Below are positions 44,766 to 53,362 of a stretch of DNA of 64,000 bases, one piece after another (positions within the stretch are counted from its first letter, which is position 1; every line of letters starts with the position of its first letter). Where the stretch lies: positions 20,346 through 84,345 of the forward strand of contig JBJHDH010000007.1 in NCBI GenBank assembly GCA_050486445.1. The letters run 5' to 3'. Position numbers and translations under genes: made by a program. The DNA is from Euryhalocaulis sp050486445 (GTDB taxonomy: Bacteria; Pseudomonadota; Alphaproteobacteria; Caulobacterales; Maricaulaceae). The notes beneath the pieces were generated by a model, which was given only the letters and a program-made list of their open reading frames with translations, had not been told where the DNA came from and did no database searches.

Positions 44766-46082
44766 ATGGGCGCTGAGCGCCGCGCCAGCCGCGCCATCAT
44801 TCTTTTGCCGGTGGCCGGGAACCGCGCCGCCGATAGCGCGCGCATGGATGAAACGCGCGGTCTGGCCGAGGCGCTGTCGCTGGAGGTCGCTGCGGAGCAC
44901 GTTTTTCCGCTGCGCCGGCCGTCGCCCCGAACCTGGCTGGGCGAGGGCAAGGTCGAAGAGATCGGCGCCCTGGCCGAAGCGGAAGGCGCAGGGCTGATCG
45001 TCGTCGACGCCCAGCTCAGCCCCGTGCAACAGCGCAATCTGGAAAAAGCCTGGGACGCCAAGGTCATCGACCGCACCCAACTGATTCTGGAGATTTTTGG
45101 CCTACGCGCGGCCACACGGGAAGGCCGGCTTCAGGTGGAGCTGGCGCGGCTGGCCTATGAGCGTTCGCGCCTGGTTCGAACATGGACCCACCTGGAGCGC
45201 CAGCGCGGTGGCGGCGGCTTCCTCGCCGGTCCCGGCGAAACCCAGATCGAGGCCGACCGGCGGATGCTGGATGAGCGGATCGGCGCGCTGAAACGCCAGC
45301 TAGAGGATGTGCGCCGTACGCGCGGGGTGCAGCGCGCCGGACGCGCCCGCGCCGAGTGGCCGATCATCTCACTTGTTGGCTACACAAACGCTGGGAAGTC
45401 TACGTTATTCAATAGGCTTTCCGGGGCGGGGGTGCTAGCCAAGGACATGCCGTTCGCGACGCTGGATCCGACGCTGCGCGCCATCGCGCTGCCTGGCGGG
45501 CGGCGGGCGCTGCTGACCGATACGGTGGGATTCATCTCGGATCTGCCGACCGACCTGATCGCGGCGTTCCGCGCCACGCTGGAAGAGGTGGCGAGCGCCG
45601 ATCTGCTGATTCATGTGCGCGATTTTTCCGACCCGCGCAGCCCGGAACACAAGGCGGATGTGGAGGCGGTGCTGGCGAAGATCGGCGCCGGGGAAGAGGC
45701 CGGTCAGATGCTGATTGAGGCTTGGAACAAGACCGACTTGCTGCCGGCTGGCGAACAGGCTGCGCTGACGGAACGGGCGCGCATGGCCGATCCGCCGGCC
45801 GCGCCGATCAGCGCGGAATCGGGGCAGGGGCTGGCGGCGCTGTTGGCCCTGGCCGAGGCGCGGCTGCTCAGCCGGTCCGAGGAGTTGGAAGTGACCGCCG
45901 GCCCCCGCGATGCGGCGGCGCGCGCCTGGCTGCACGAACACGGTGATGTTCTGGAGGAGCGGGTCGAAGGCGAGGCCGGCGATCTGCGTCTGCGGGTCCG
46001 TCTGCCGGCCAGCGCCGTGGGCCGCTTCCGTCACGTGTTCCCGCATCTGGTTCCGTTATCCGGCGCGAAAGCGGCGGAATAG
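44766..46082 (+). CDS. hflX: Ribosome-associated GTPase HflX
   Basis: GTPase that binds 50S subunits and rescues stalled ribosomes under stress. The 438 residues have the glycine-rich HflX N-domain (GRLQVELARLAYERSRLVR, with GGGGFLAGPGETQIE), G1 GYTNAGKST, G3 DTVGF and G4 NKTD. A C-terminal region after residue 350 is diverse as usual. It is read with hfq. The G1-to-G4 spacing is normal. Confidence 0.94.
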   Translation: MGAERRASRAIILLPVAGNRAADSARMDETRGLAEALSLEVAAEHVFPLRRPSPRTWLGEGKVEEIGALAEAEGAGLIVVDAQLSPVQQRNLEKAWDAKVIDRTQLILEIFGLRAATREGRLQVELARLAYERSRLVRTWTHLERQRGGGGFLAGPGETQIEADRRMLDERIGALKRQLEDVRRTRGVQRAGRARAEWPIISLVGYTNAGKSTLFNRLSGAGVLAKDMPFATLDPTLRAIALPGGRRALLTDTVGFISDLPTDLIAAFRATLEEVASADLLIHVRDFSDPRSPEHKADVEAVLAKIGAGEEAGQMLIEAWNKTDLLPAGEQAALTERARMADPPAAPISAESGQGLAALLALAEARLLSRSEELEVTAGPRDAAARAWLHEHGDVLEERVEGEAGDLRLRVRLPASAVGRFRHVFPHLVPLSGAKAAE

Positions 46083-46163
46083 AGCGTCCTCCCGAAATAC
46101 GACCGGGCGTTGATCCGCTGTTAATTATACCCCGCGCAGATTGCGGCGCGAGGGGATCGGGAC

Positions 46164-46616
46164 ATGACCACGGCTGAATCGAACGCGCAGAGAGTGCGGC
46201 GCATTTATGCCGGCTGGATCGCCACGCGTGGCCGGAACGTGGACGAGTGGCTGGAGATCGCCAGCGACGATTTCCGCATCGTCTCAGGCGCCGATGAATA
46301 CGCCGTGGCGAAATTTGGCGCTGGGCCGCGCGGCAAGGAGGGGCTCTGCCGCTATCTTGAAAACATCACCCGGCACTGGGCGATGGAGCATTTCGAAATC
46401 GTCCGCATGGTCGATGCCGGGGACGAGGTTGTGGCGGTGAGCAATATCGCGTTCCGCAACCGCACTACCGGCAAGGTCGCTTCCGGCGCGATGGTCGATG
46501 TCTGGGCTTTCCGTGACGGCAAGGCTGTCAGTTTTCTCGAAGTGTTCGACACCGCCTCAATGGTCGCCGCCGCGACGCCGGACACGGCCAGAGCCGGAAC
46601 CGCCGAAGCGGCCTGA
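46164..46616 (+). CDS. SnoaL/NTF2-like protein
   Basis: A 150-residue protein with the nuclear transport factor 2-like fold pattern: a first helix (AQRVRRIYAGWIATRG), then beta strands DFRIVSG, VVAVSNIAFRN and DVWAFRDGKAVSFLEVFDTA. Members are ketosteroid isomerases, polyketide cyclases or structural proteins, and the function cannot be chosen from sequence. A GAGGGG stretch eight bases before the ATG is a good ribosome site. It stands alone, followed by convergent hydrolase gene 46635-47483. Confidence 0.75.
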   Translation: MTTAESNAQRVRRIYAGWIATRGRNVDEWLEIASDDFRIVSGADEYAVAKFGAGPRGKEGLCRYLENITRHWAMEHFEIVRMVDAGDEVVAVSNIAFRNRTTGKVASGAMVDVWAFRDGKAVSFLEVFDTASMVAAATPDTARAGTAEAA

Positions 46617-46634
46617 CCTGCTGGCGGTTTGCCG

Positions 46635-47483
46635 TCAAACGCCCAGTTTTTCATGCAGCCAGCTAATGGTCGGCTCGAATTGGCGGTCCATCAAATTATG
46701 GCCGAGGCCGGGTAGCACTGCATACTCGAAATCATGACCTTCTGCGATCAGTGCCGATAGACGTTCGCGCGACAGCGGCACGGGAACGGCATCGTCTTCA
46801 TCGCCCCATACCCAGAATCCGGGAATCCGCATCGCCCGTAAATGGGGCAGGGGATCGACGCTACCTTCGGCGCGGACCCGGTCGATGAGCGCCGGCAGTT
46901 CCGGAGTGGCGGTGGCGCTATTCGCCTCAAATTCCAGGGATTCCAGAACGGCGCCTACCGGCGCGCTCCACATCACGATGAAATCAGCCCGGTCCGCCTG
47001 GGTCACAGCGGGCGGGACGATCCAGCCGGCCTGACTGAACCCGATGAATCCAATCGGCCGATCCTGAAGCTCTGGCCGGGCCGCCGCCCAGCGCATGGCC
47101 GCGGCGGCGTCGGCGACGAGCAGGCGCAGATTCTTCGCGCTGACATTGTTCACGCCTTCATAGACGCCGCCGGATTCGCCCACTCCGCGCTTGTCCCATG
47201 TCAGAACCGCGAAGCCATTGGCCGCGAACCAGCGCGCTACGCCATCCATGCGCGGCTGCTCGCCCGCGCCTTGCACCAGCACGATGCCCGCGCGCGGCGC
47301 CGCGCCCGGCAGCGAATAATAGCCGCCGCGCAGAGTCACGCCTTCGCTGTCGAACGCGGCGTCTTCGGCATCGACCCGGCTCCACCAGTTGTCACGGACA
47401 AGATTTTGTCCAGCGGCCCAGCCCGGCGCGAGCGCGCCGGCCGAAGCGCCGAGAAGAGCCATCGCACGGCGTCGTGTCAGCAT
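46635..47483 (-). CDS. Tat-exported alpha/beta hydrolase
   Basis: A 282-residue hydrolase. The ATG at 47483 has an excellent ribosome site (GGAGGG) and opens a twin-arginine signal (TRRRAMALLGASAGALAPGW) ending near AAGQ, so the folded enzyme is probably exported. The nucleophile elbow is GFIGFSQAGW; the acid and base are in WGDEDDAVP and LPGLGHNLMD. It resembles peptidase/dienelactone hydrolase-like proteins; the substrate is unknown. It converges with the SnoaL gene. Confidence 0.8.
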   Translation of the reverse strand: MLTRRRAMALLGASAGALAPGWAAGQNLVRDNWWSRVDAEDAAFDSEGVTLRGGYYSLPGAAPRAGIVLVQGAGEQPRMDGVARWFAANGFAVLTWDKRGVGESGGVYEGVNNVSAKNLRLLVADAAAAMRWAAARPELQDRPIGFIGFSQAGWIVPPAVTQADRADFIVMWSAPVGAVLESLEFEANSATATPELPALIDRVRAEGSVDPLPHLRAMRIPGFWVWGDEDDAVPVPLSRERLSALIAEGHDFEYAVLPGLGHNLMDRQFEPTISWLHEKLGV

Positions 47484-47573
47484 GATATACCCTCCCATCG
47501 TTTGCGGGCATTCTTCGGTCGTCGTGAGGCGCCCTTTTGGATGCGGAACGGCGCTATTTGCGCGCTCCACCGC

Positions 47574-48425
47574 TCAGCGCCCCAGCAGAAAATCCTGAAT
47601 CGCCGGGCCTTGATCCAGGATCGCATGGCGCGCCTCTGGCAGCCACAGCACGCGCGCATCCGGCGCGCAACGTTCCAGCCGCTCTTTGGCGCCGGCGGAG
47701 TCAATAAAAACGTCCCAGCCGCCAAGAATGGCGAGAACCGGCATGGAAAGCCGGGAAAGCTGCACATCCGTCGCCACCGGAAGCGGCGTGGTGCGCGGCC
47801 GGAACGCACGAAAGATCGACGCTTGCAGCGCCATGATCGCCTGCATTTCCGGCGGAGGGTCGGCGGGCGAGGGGCCGACGATCTTTTCCGCCAATTTCCG
47901 GCGGCCCCATTCGCCCATCAGGGTCAGGGGGATCGCCCAGAGGGCGACATTCCTGTTGCGGCCAAGACCGCCGGACGCGATCAACACCAGCTTGCCGACG
48001 CGCCGCGGGCGGCGGATGGCGTAGTCCAGCGCCAGCCAGCCGCCGAACGAAATTCCCGCCAACGCCGCGCGCGCCAGACCCAGCCCCTCCAGCACATCAT
48101 CCAGCCACAGCGCGTGCGCGTCGGATTTCAGGGCGGGGCGCGACGGTGCGCTGAATCCCGGCTCGCCGATCACGTCCACCGCATAGACCCGGAAATGCCG
48201 CGACCAGGCCGCGACATCACCCATCCAGCCCGCGGAATTGAACGCCGAGCCGTGGAGCAGGAGGAGTGCGGGCGCGTCCGCCGGGCCGGAGGCGATGACG
48301 AATGTCTCTCCCTCGCGCGTCGGGATGCGCAACTCCTCGCGCGGAACGGGCCAATGGTCCAGAAAGCCGCGATAAAGCGCCTTGACCTGCGCTTCGCCTT
48401 CGGTGCTTCGCCAGACCGCGCTCAT
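47574..48425 (-). CDS. Cytoplasmic alpha/beta hydrolase
   Basis: A 283-residue alpha/beta hydrolase without a signal peptide. The pattern LLLHGSAFNSAGWM holds the oxyanion region, ALAGISFGGWLAL the nucleophile Ser, LGGWDVFID the acid and PEARHAI the catalytic His. The general type is that of carboxylesterases or C-C bond hydrolases. Its ATG overlaps the stop of a helix-turn-helix gene by four bases, so the two are translated together and the hydrolase may be under that protein's control. Confidence 0.8.
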   Translation of the reverse strand: MSAVWRSTEGEAQVKALYRGFLDHWPVPREELRIPTREGETFVIASGPADAPALLLLHGSAFNSAGWMGDVAAWSRHFRVYAVDVIGEPGFSAPSRPALKSDAHALWLDDVLEGLGLARAALAGISFGGWLALDYAIRRPRRVGKLVLIASGGLGRNRNVALWAIPLTLMGEWGRRKLAEKIVGPSPADPPPEMQAIMALQASIFRAFRPRTTPLPVATDVQLSRLSMPVLAILGGWDVFIDSAGAKERLERCAPDARVLWLPEARHAILDQGPAIQDFLLGR

Positions 48426-48853
48426 TTGTCCAGGCAGAGCTGGACGAGCTGCAACAGCGTGGCGGAGGCGGGAAGGTCGCCGCTGATGATCAGCTTCAGC
48501 CGTCCGCGCTTCTCGTCATAGTCGGAGGTCATGCGCACGGGCGCCTCGGCGCCGCGCACGGCATAGAGAGCAGCCCCCACATCGTCGTAGAGGCGCGCTG
48601 CGGCCTCGGGCGCGATGGCGTGAACCTGCACGACGCAGGAAGCGTCAACATGGCGCGCGCGCAGGACGCCTTCGCCCGGAGCGGGGGGCGCCGGCTCGCC
48701 GGTCAGCGCCTCCAGATCCTCCTTCGCGATCCGGTATTGCTTGCCGATCCGCGTCGCCTTCAGGCGGCCGTGGCGCACATAATTGCGGACGGTGCGGACA
48801 TGCAGGCCGAGCATCTCGGCCACCTGGACGACGGAATAAAGCTGTTGCGACAT
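48422..48853 (-). CDS. Helix-turn-helix DNA-binding protein (excisionase/MerR-like N-terminus)
   Basis: A 143-residue protein. The N-terminal 50 residues (YSVVQVAEMLGLHVRTVRNYVRHGRLKATRIGKQYRIAKEDLEAL) match the HTH_17 excisionase-type winged helix used by many small transcription factors. Residues 70-143 form a second, acidic domain with no recognised family (VHAIAPEAAARLYDDVGAALYAVR, then RLKLIISGDLPASATLLQLVQLCLDK). There is no integrase or prophage gene nearby, so it is probably a local regulator rather than an excisionase. Its stop overlaps the next hydrolase start. Confidence 0.75.
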   Translation of the reverse strand: MSQQLYSVVQVAEMLGLHVRTVRNYVRHGRLKATRIGKQYRIAKEDLEALTGEPAPPAPGEGVLRARHVDASCVVQVHAIAPEAAARLYDDVGAALYAVRGAEAPVRMTSDYDEKRGRLKLIISGDLPASATLLQLVQLCLDK

Positions 48854-48931
48854 GACGCGCCTCGTTTCTGCGCGTCACATAGCATGGGGCAATTTAGGGA
48901 ACAATAAGGTATTTTAGGGTAGTTTACGGAA

Positions 48932-49786
48932 TCAGCCGCGCTCCTCGGCTTTCGCTTTGTTCCACAGGGCGTCCATTTCCTCCAGCGTGGATTGATCCGG
49001 GGTTTTTCCTGATTTTTCCAGTTCTTGCTCGATATAGCGAAAGCGACGCTCGAATTTGGTGTTGGCGGCGCGCAGGGCGTCCTCGGCGTCCGGACCCATC
49101 TTGCGAACCAGATTGACCACGGCGAAGATCAAATCCCCGGCTTCCTCCGCGATGCGCACCGGGTCGCCGGAATCGCCAGCCTCGGCCAGTTCGCGGGCTT
49201 CCTCGATCAGCTTGTCCAGAGCTCCATCATTGCTGGGCCAATCGAAGCCCACGCGGGCGGCGCGCTTTTGCAGCTTCTGGGCGCGCAACAGCGCGGGTAG
49301 GGCGAGCGGCACATCGTCAAGAATCCCGCCGCGCGCCTTTTTCCGGCGCTCCTCGGCCTTCAGCGTCTCCCAATTCGCGGTTTGGGCCTCAGCGTCCTGA
49401 ATGGTCACACCGCCAAAGACGTGCGGATGCCGGCGCACCATTTTTTCCACCACGCCGGCGATCACATCGTCGAAATCGAATGCGCCTTGCTCCTGCGCCA
49501 TACGCGCATGGAACACGGTCTGGAACAGCAGATCGCCCAACTCGTCACGCAGCGCATTCAGATCGCCGCGCGCGATGGCGTCGGCCACCTCATAGGCTTC
49601 CTCGATCGTGTATGGCGCGATGGAAGCGAAATCCTGCTCAACATCCCAGGGGCAGCCGCGCTGTGGATCACGCAGCCGCGCCATAATGGCCAGAAGCGGG
49701 CTGAGATCGCCCAGAGGACTATCCTGGGGATCATCGTGGGGAGCGTCGCGAGAGGGGTCGTCAGGAGGCGGGGCGTCAGCGGTCAT
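48932..49786 (-). CDS. mazG: Nucleoside triphosphate pyrophosphohydrolase MazG
   Basis: Hydrolyses NTPs, including non-canonical ones, to monophosphate and pyrophosphate; linked to starvation response. The 284 residues carry the two MazG repeats: the first in LRDPQRGCPWDVEQDFASIAPYTIEEAYEVADAI with the metal-binding EExxE-type helix, the second in RAARVGFDWPSNDGALDKLIEEARELAEA. The N-terminus (about 25 residues) is unusually Asp/Pro-rich. In alphaproteobacteria mazG often lies near hflX; here five genes intervene. A 16-base AT-rich palindrome lies just upstream of its start. Confidence 0.93.
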   Translation of the reverse strand: MTADAPPPDDPSRDAPHDDPQDSPLGDLSPLLAIMARLRDPQRGCPWDVEQDFASIAPYTIEEAYEVADAIARGDLNALRDELGDLLFQTVFHARMAQEQGAFDFDDVIAGVVEKMVRRHPHVFGGVTIQDAEAQTANWETLKAEERRKKARGGILDDVPLALPALLRAQKLQKRAARVGFDWPSNDGALDKLIEEARELAEAGDSGDPVRIAEEAGDLIFAVVNLVRKMGPDAEDALRAANTKFERRFRYIEQELEKSGKTPDQSTLEEMDALWNKAKAEERG

Positions 49787-49806
49787 CAGCGGATATCAAA
49801 AAGGCG

Positions 49807-49822
49807 CATAATATATATTATG
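49807..49822. promoter_or_regulatory. Perfect 16-base AT-rich palindrome upstream of mazG
   Basis: CATAATATATATTATG is a perfect palindrome, standing out in a GC-rich window. It lies 21-36 bases before the mazG start on the minus strand and includes TATTAT/TATAAT-like text, so it could be the -10 region or an operator. Confidence 0.55.
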
Positions 49823-49863
49823 AGAAATGATTGATGGTCCGGGCCGGGCCTCATTCCATAATC

Positions 49864-50721
49864 TCATTCCACAATCCTGAATTCCGCACCGTCCATTTCC
49901 CAGCCATCCATTTCTATGGCCAGCCCGTCATGCGCCGGAATCACGCCGTCCGGCAATTCCCGGCGCAGTGTCGCATAGTCCATGTCGAGGTGGAGATTTG
50001 TCAGGATCGCCAGCGCCGGTTTCAGCCGCGCGATCCAGCCCAGTGTGCGCTCAAGATGCGCGTGCGTCGGATGCGGCGTGTAGCGCAGCGCATCCACGAT
50101 CCAGACCCGCACTCCGCTCAGCGCCGCCAGCGTCGCGTCCGGCAAATCCAGCACATCGTTGGAATATGCCAGCGCGCCGAACCGGAACCCGAGCGAGCCC
50201 ATGCCGCGTCCGTGATCCTGCGCCAGTGGCGTCACGGCGATCTGCCCGCCGGCGCCGCCGATGGTTAATTCCGCGCCGGGGTCCGGCATGGCGCGCGCCT
50301 CGAGGATCGGCGGATACGCGCCGCCTGGCGGCGTCTGGAAGCAGTAATCGAAGCGGCGCAGCAGCGTCGCGCCCGCCGCCGCCTCCATATGCACCGGAAT
50401 CCGCCGGCCGCCGGTGAAGGTCAGCGGCCGCAGATCGTCAATGCCGTGCGTCTGGTCGGCGTGATCGTGGCTGATGAGCACGGCGTCCAGCATATCCACC
50501 CGCGCCGCCAGAAGCTGGGCGCGCAGATCCGGCGAAGTGTCGATGAGGACGCGGGTGACGCCGCCCTCTCCTATTTTCTCGGCCAGCAGCGAACAGCGCA
50601 GACGCCGGTTGCGCGGCTCGGCCGGATCGCACGCGCCCCAATCACCCTGTCCATCCGCCCCGCCGAGGCGCGGCACGCCGCCGGACGAGCCGCAGCCCAG
50701 AATGGTGAAGCGCAGCGTCAT
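49864..50721 (-). CDS. Metallo-beta-lactamase-fold hydrolase (PhnP-like)
   Basis: A 285-residue metal hydrolase; relatives cleave cyclic phosphate diesters (PhnP) or act in tRNA processing. The text TILGCGSSGGVPR is a family signature, and the metal motif reads ISHDHADQTHGIDDLR, in which the classical HxHxDH has Gln for the last His, as in this subgroup. Later metal ligands lie in LAQDHGRGMGS and SNDVLDLPD. The start at 50721 overlaps tatD by four bases; the pair tatD-MBL hydrolase is conserved in alphaproteobacteria. A longer in-frame start inside tatD is rejected. Confidence 0.85.
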   Translation of the reverse strand: MTLRFTILGCGSSGGVPRLGGADGQGDWGACDPAEPRNRRLRCSLLAEKIGEGGVTRVLIDTSPDLRAQLLAARVDMLDAVLISHDHADQTHGIDDLRPLTFTGGRRIPVHMEAAAGATLLRRFDYCFQTPPGGAYPPILEARAMPDPGAELTIGGAGGQIAVTPLAQDHGRGMGSLGFRFGALAYSNDVLDLPDATLAALSGVRVWIVDALRYTPHPTHAHLERTLGWIARLKPALAILTNLHLDMDYATLRRELPDGVIPAHDGLAIEMDGWEMDGAEFRIVE

Positions 50722-51527
50722 GCCGCGCTGTCCGGCGGCGCTCCGTCCGGCCGCTTCGCCTTGCTGAACAGGTGGTAGAAGGCGTCGGTGGTGCGCTGCG
50801 CGGTCTCTTCCGTCGTCCAGCCGCGGATGCCGGCCAGCGCCTCCGCGACATGCACCAGAAAGGCCGGCTCGTTGCGCCGTCCGCGCATCGGAACCGGAGC
50901 CAGATACGGGCAATCGGTCTCGATCAGGATGCGGTCCGCCGGCATGATGCCGGTAATCACGTCGCGCACGTCCTGCGCATTGCGGAAACTGGCGATGCCG
51001 TTGACGCTGAAATACGCGCCCAGCGCCGCGCCGCGCCGCGCCAGATCCGGCCCGCCTGTGTAGGAATGCAGCAGGATGCGGAACGCACCCTTTGCCATTT
51101 CCTGTTCCAGCAGACCGGCCATCAAATCATCCGCCTCGCGGCAATGGATCACCAGTGGCAGGCCGGTGCGCCGCGCCGCCTCGACATGCGCCAGAAAGCT
51201 CGAAACCTGCTGCTCTTCCGGGCTGTGATTATAGTGCCGGTCTAGCCCGGTTTCGCCGATGCCGATCACTTTGGGATGCGCGGCCAGTGCCGCCAGATGC
51301 TCCGGCGTGATGTCCGGCGCGTCTTTGGCGTGGTGCGGATGCTGGCCGACCGTCGCCCAGATATCATCGTATTTTTCTGTAATTTCAAGAACCTGCTCAA
51401 ACTCCTTCATGCGGCAGCAGATGGCGAGAAACGCGCCGACGCCCGCCGCGCGGCCGCGCTCCAGCACCGCGTCCAAATCTTCGGCGAACGCCTCGCCGTG
51501 CAGATTGACATGACTGTCGACTAACAT
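50718..51527 (-). CDS. tatD: TatD-family deoxyribonuclease
   Basis: Metal-dependent hydrolase of the TIM-barrel TatD/YcfH type. Clear features are VGQHPHHAKD, IGETGLDRHYNHSPEEQQ, HCREADDLM, LHSYTGG and LIETDCPYLAP. At the N-terminus the usual metal motif HxH reads HVN in MLVDSHVNLHG, so one usual metal ligand is Asn. Whether a neighbouring His (NLH) replaces it is not known. The 269-residue length is normal. It overlaps the downstream MBL gene by four bases and belongs to the tmk-holB-tatD operon, in which metG is missing. Confidence 0.9.
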   Translation of the reverse strand: MLVDSHVNLHGEAFAEDLDAVLERGRAAGVGAFLAICCRMKEFEQVLEITEKYDDIWATVGQHPHHAKDAPDITPEHLAALAAHPKVIGIGETGLDRHYNHSPEEQQVSSFLAHVEAARRTGLPLVIHCREADDLMAGLLEQEMAKGAFRILLHSYTGGPDLARRGAALGAYFSVNGIASFRNAQDVRDVITGIMPADRILIETDCPYLAPVPMRGRRNEPAFLVHVAEALAGIRGWTTEETAQRTTDAFYHLFSKAKRPDGAPPDSAA

Positions 51528-51577
51528 ATGGCGGCCAGCATCATCAGATCGTCAAACCGGGTCAGGATCAAATCAGC

Positions 51578-52645
51578 TCAGGCGGCGGCGTCGCGCAGCG
51601 CGCCAAGGGCGGCCAGCACGGTCTGTTTCGGGTCCAGATAGAGACCTTCCTGCTCGCGCTCCAACCGGGTCAGCGCCTCCCATGCGGCGATCCAGTTTTC
51701 CGGCCGCCCGGCGCGGCGCGGCGCGGGAAAGGCGCGCTCCGCCTCCTCTGCATCCTCCGCTGCGACGGCGCGGGCGCGCTCCTGCGCGAAACGCTGGGCA
51801 AATTCGTGGAATAGCGCCAGTTCCGGGCGGGCGCTCGCGCGACCCAGCCGTTCGCCCAGCCGGTAGGCTTTGGGGATGTCCAGCTCCGGCAGCGCCGCGA
51901 ACAGGGACGCCGCCTCGCCGTGCAGCGACGCCGCATCGGCGGCGGCCAGCGCCGCGGCCCGGCCTGGCGCGCCGCCTGCCAGACGCGCGACCAGCGCCGC
52001 TTCCGCCGGAGTTCCTGCCGTCTCCAGTCCCGCCGCGAATTGCGCCATCTCCGGCGGCGCCAGCGGCCGCAGGCGCAGCATCCGGCAGCGCGAGCGGATC
52101 GTAGGCAGCAGCCGGCCCGGCGCATGGCTGATGAGCAGCAGCAAAGCGCGTTTCGGCGGCTCCTCAAGAGTCTTCAACAAAGCATTGGCAGCATTGGTGT
52201 TCATGTCATCAACGCTGTCGACAATCACGACCCGCCAGCCGCCCTCGCCCGCGCTCTGACCAAAGAGGCTGTCGATGCGCCGGGCCTCGTCCACCGTGAT
52301 CTCGGCGCGGACTTTTTTGCCTTTGTCGTCCCAGGGGCGGCGGATCAGCATCAGATCGGAATGGGACTGCGCCTCAATCCGGCGGCAGACAGGATCATCC
52401 GGATCGGCGCCCAGCGCCCCGCGCGCCTTGTCCGGCGCCGCGCCCAGCGCCCGGCGCGCCATGCGCCAGGCCAGCGTCGCCTTGCCGACGCCCTTTGGCC
52501 CGGCGATCAGCCAGGCATGATGCATCCGGCCCTGCGCCCAGGACTCCGCCAGCTCCGCCTCGGCCGCCGCGTGACCGGCAAGATCATAGGTCTCGCGCGG
52601 ATGCGGGCAACCCGGTGCGCGGTCCGGCTCCAGTTCGGGGTCCAT
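51578..52645 (-). CDS. holB: DNA polymerase III subunit delta'
   Basis: Part of the clamp-loader complex. The 355 residues begin with a polar tail, then WAQGRMHHAWLIAGPKGVGKATLAWRMARRAL, a Walker A-like site used by delta'. The sensor region is VVIVDSVDDMNTNAANALLKTLEEPPKRALLLLISHAPGRLLPTIRSRCRML, diagnostic for delta'/clamp-loader subunits. The four-cysteine zinc motif of many delta' proteins is not seen; only PVCRRI remains. It follows tmk after 42 bases. In many alphaproteobacteria metG comes next; here tatD does. Confidence 0.92.
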   Translation of the reverse strand: MDPELEPDRAPGCPHPRETYDLAGHAAAEAELAESWAQGRMHHAWLIAGPKGVGKATLAWRMARRALGAAPDKARGALGADPDDPVCRRIEAQSHSDLMLIRRPWDDKGKKVRAEITVDEARRIDSLFGQSAGEGGWRVVIVDSVDDMNTNAANALLKTLEEPPKRALLLLISHAPGRLLPTIRSRCRMLRLRPLAPPEMAQFAAGLETAGTPAEAALVARLAGGAPGRAAALAAADAASLHGEAASLFAALPELDIPKAYRLGERLGRASARPELALFHEFAQRFAQERARAVAAEDAEEAERAFPAPRRAGRPENWIAAWEALTRLEREQEGLYLDPKQTVLAALGALRDAAA

Positions 52646-52687
52646 GCGGGCAAACTCGGCCGGGGTCAGTACGGGGTCAAGGCCGGG

Positions 52688-53362
52688 TCAGGCCGGAAAC
52701 AGCCGCGTCTCCACAGCCGCGCGCACTTGCGCGGCCACGTCCGCCTTGTCCTGCGTCGCGTCGATGACGACGCAGCGGTCCGGCGCCGCCGCCGCGATGC
52801 CCAGAAATTTGCGGCGCAGCCGTTCGTGAAAATCGGCCGGCAGGGATTCATAGCGCGCCGGTCCGCCCCGGGCGGCGGAGCGGGCCAGCCCCTGCTCTAC
52901 GGGCAGGTCCAGAATAATGGTCAGGTCCGGGGCGAAATCGCCCAGCGCCGCGCGGTGCAGCGCGCTCAGCACCGCCTCGTCCATGCCGTGCCCGGCGCCC
53001 TGATAGGCGATGGTGGAATCGGCGAAACGGTCGCACACCACGAACGCCCCGCGCACCAGCGCCGGGCGGATCAGCCGCGCCACATGATCGGCGCGGGCGG
53101 CGTAGAGCAGCAGCGCCTCGCTCATCGGCGTCCAGCGGTCCGGCGGACCTTCGGTCAGCAGAGCCCGGATTTCCTCCGCCCCCGGCGTGCCGCCCGGCTC
53201 GCGGGTCCGCACGGCCTCCAGTCCGGATTCGCCCAGCCAGCCGCAGAGCAGCGCGGCCTGGGTGGATTTGCCGGCCCCCTCCCCGCCTTCAAACGTAACA
53301 AATCGTCCCTGGCGCTCCGCGCCGGGGCGGCCCCGGCTCCCGGCGCCGGGCTGCTCAGCCAT
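52688..53362 (-). CDS. tmk: Thymidylate kinase
   Basis: Phosphorylates dTMP to dTDP. From the ATG at 53362 the protein has 224 residues, with P-loop EGGEGAGKSTQ, the PGGTPGAEEIR motif, and the DRFADSTIAYQGAG site holding the DR(Y/F) motif. A GTG at 53377 is an alternative start. The 5' end overlaps the 3' end of the upstream dacA-type gene by 8 bases. The tmk-holB order is standard. Confidence 0.94.
   Translation of the reverse strand: MAEQPGAGSRGRPGAERQGRFVTFEGGEGAGKSTQAALLCGWLGESGLEAVRTREPGGTPGAEEIRALLTEGPPDRWTPMSEALLLYAARADHVARLIRPALVRGAFVVCDRFADSTIAYQGAGHGMDEAVLSALHRAALGDFAPDLTIILDLPVEQGLARSAARGGPARYESLPADFHERLRRKFLGIAAAAPDRCVVIDATQDKADVAAQVRAAVETRLFPA

Noticed and set aside
48422..48853. 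Prophage or integrative element marked by an excisionase-like protein
   Set aside because: No integrase, phage gene, attachment repeats or composition change nearby; the fold is common in ordinary regulators.
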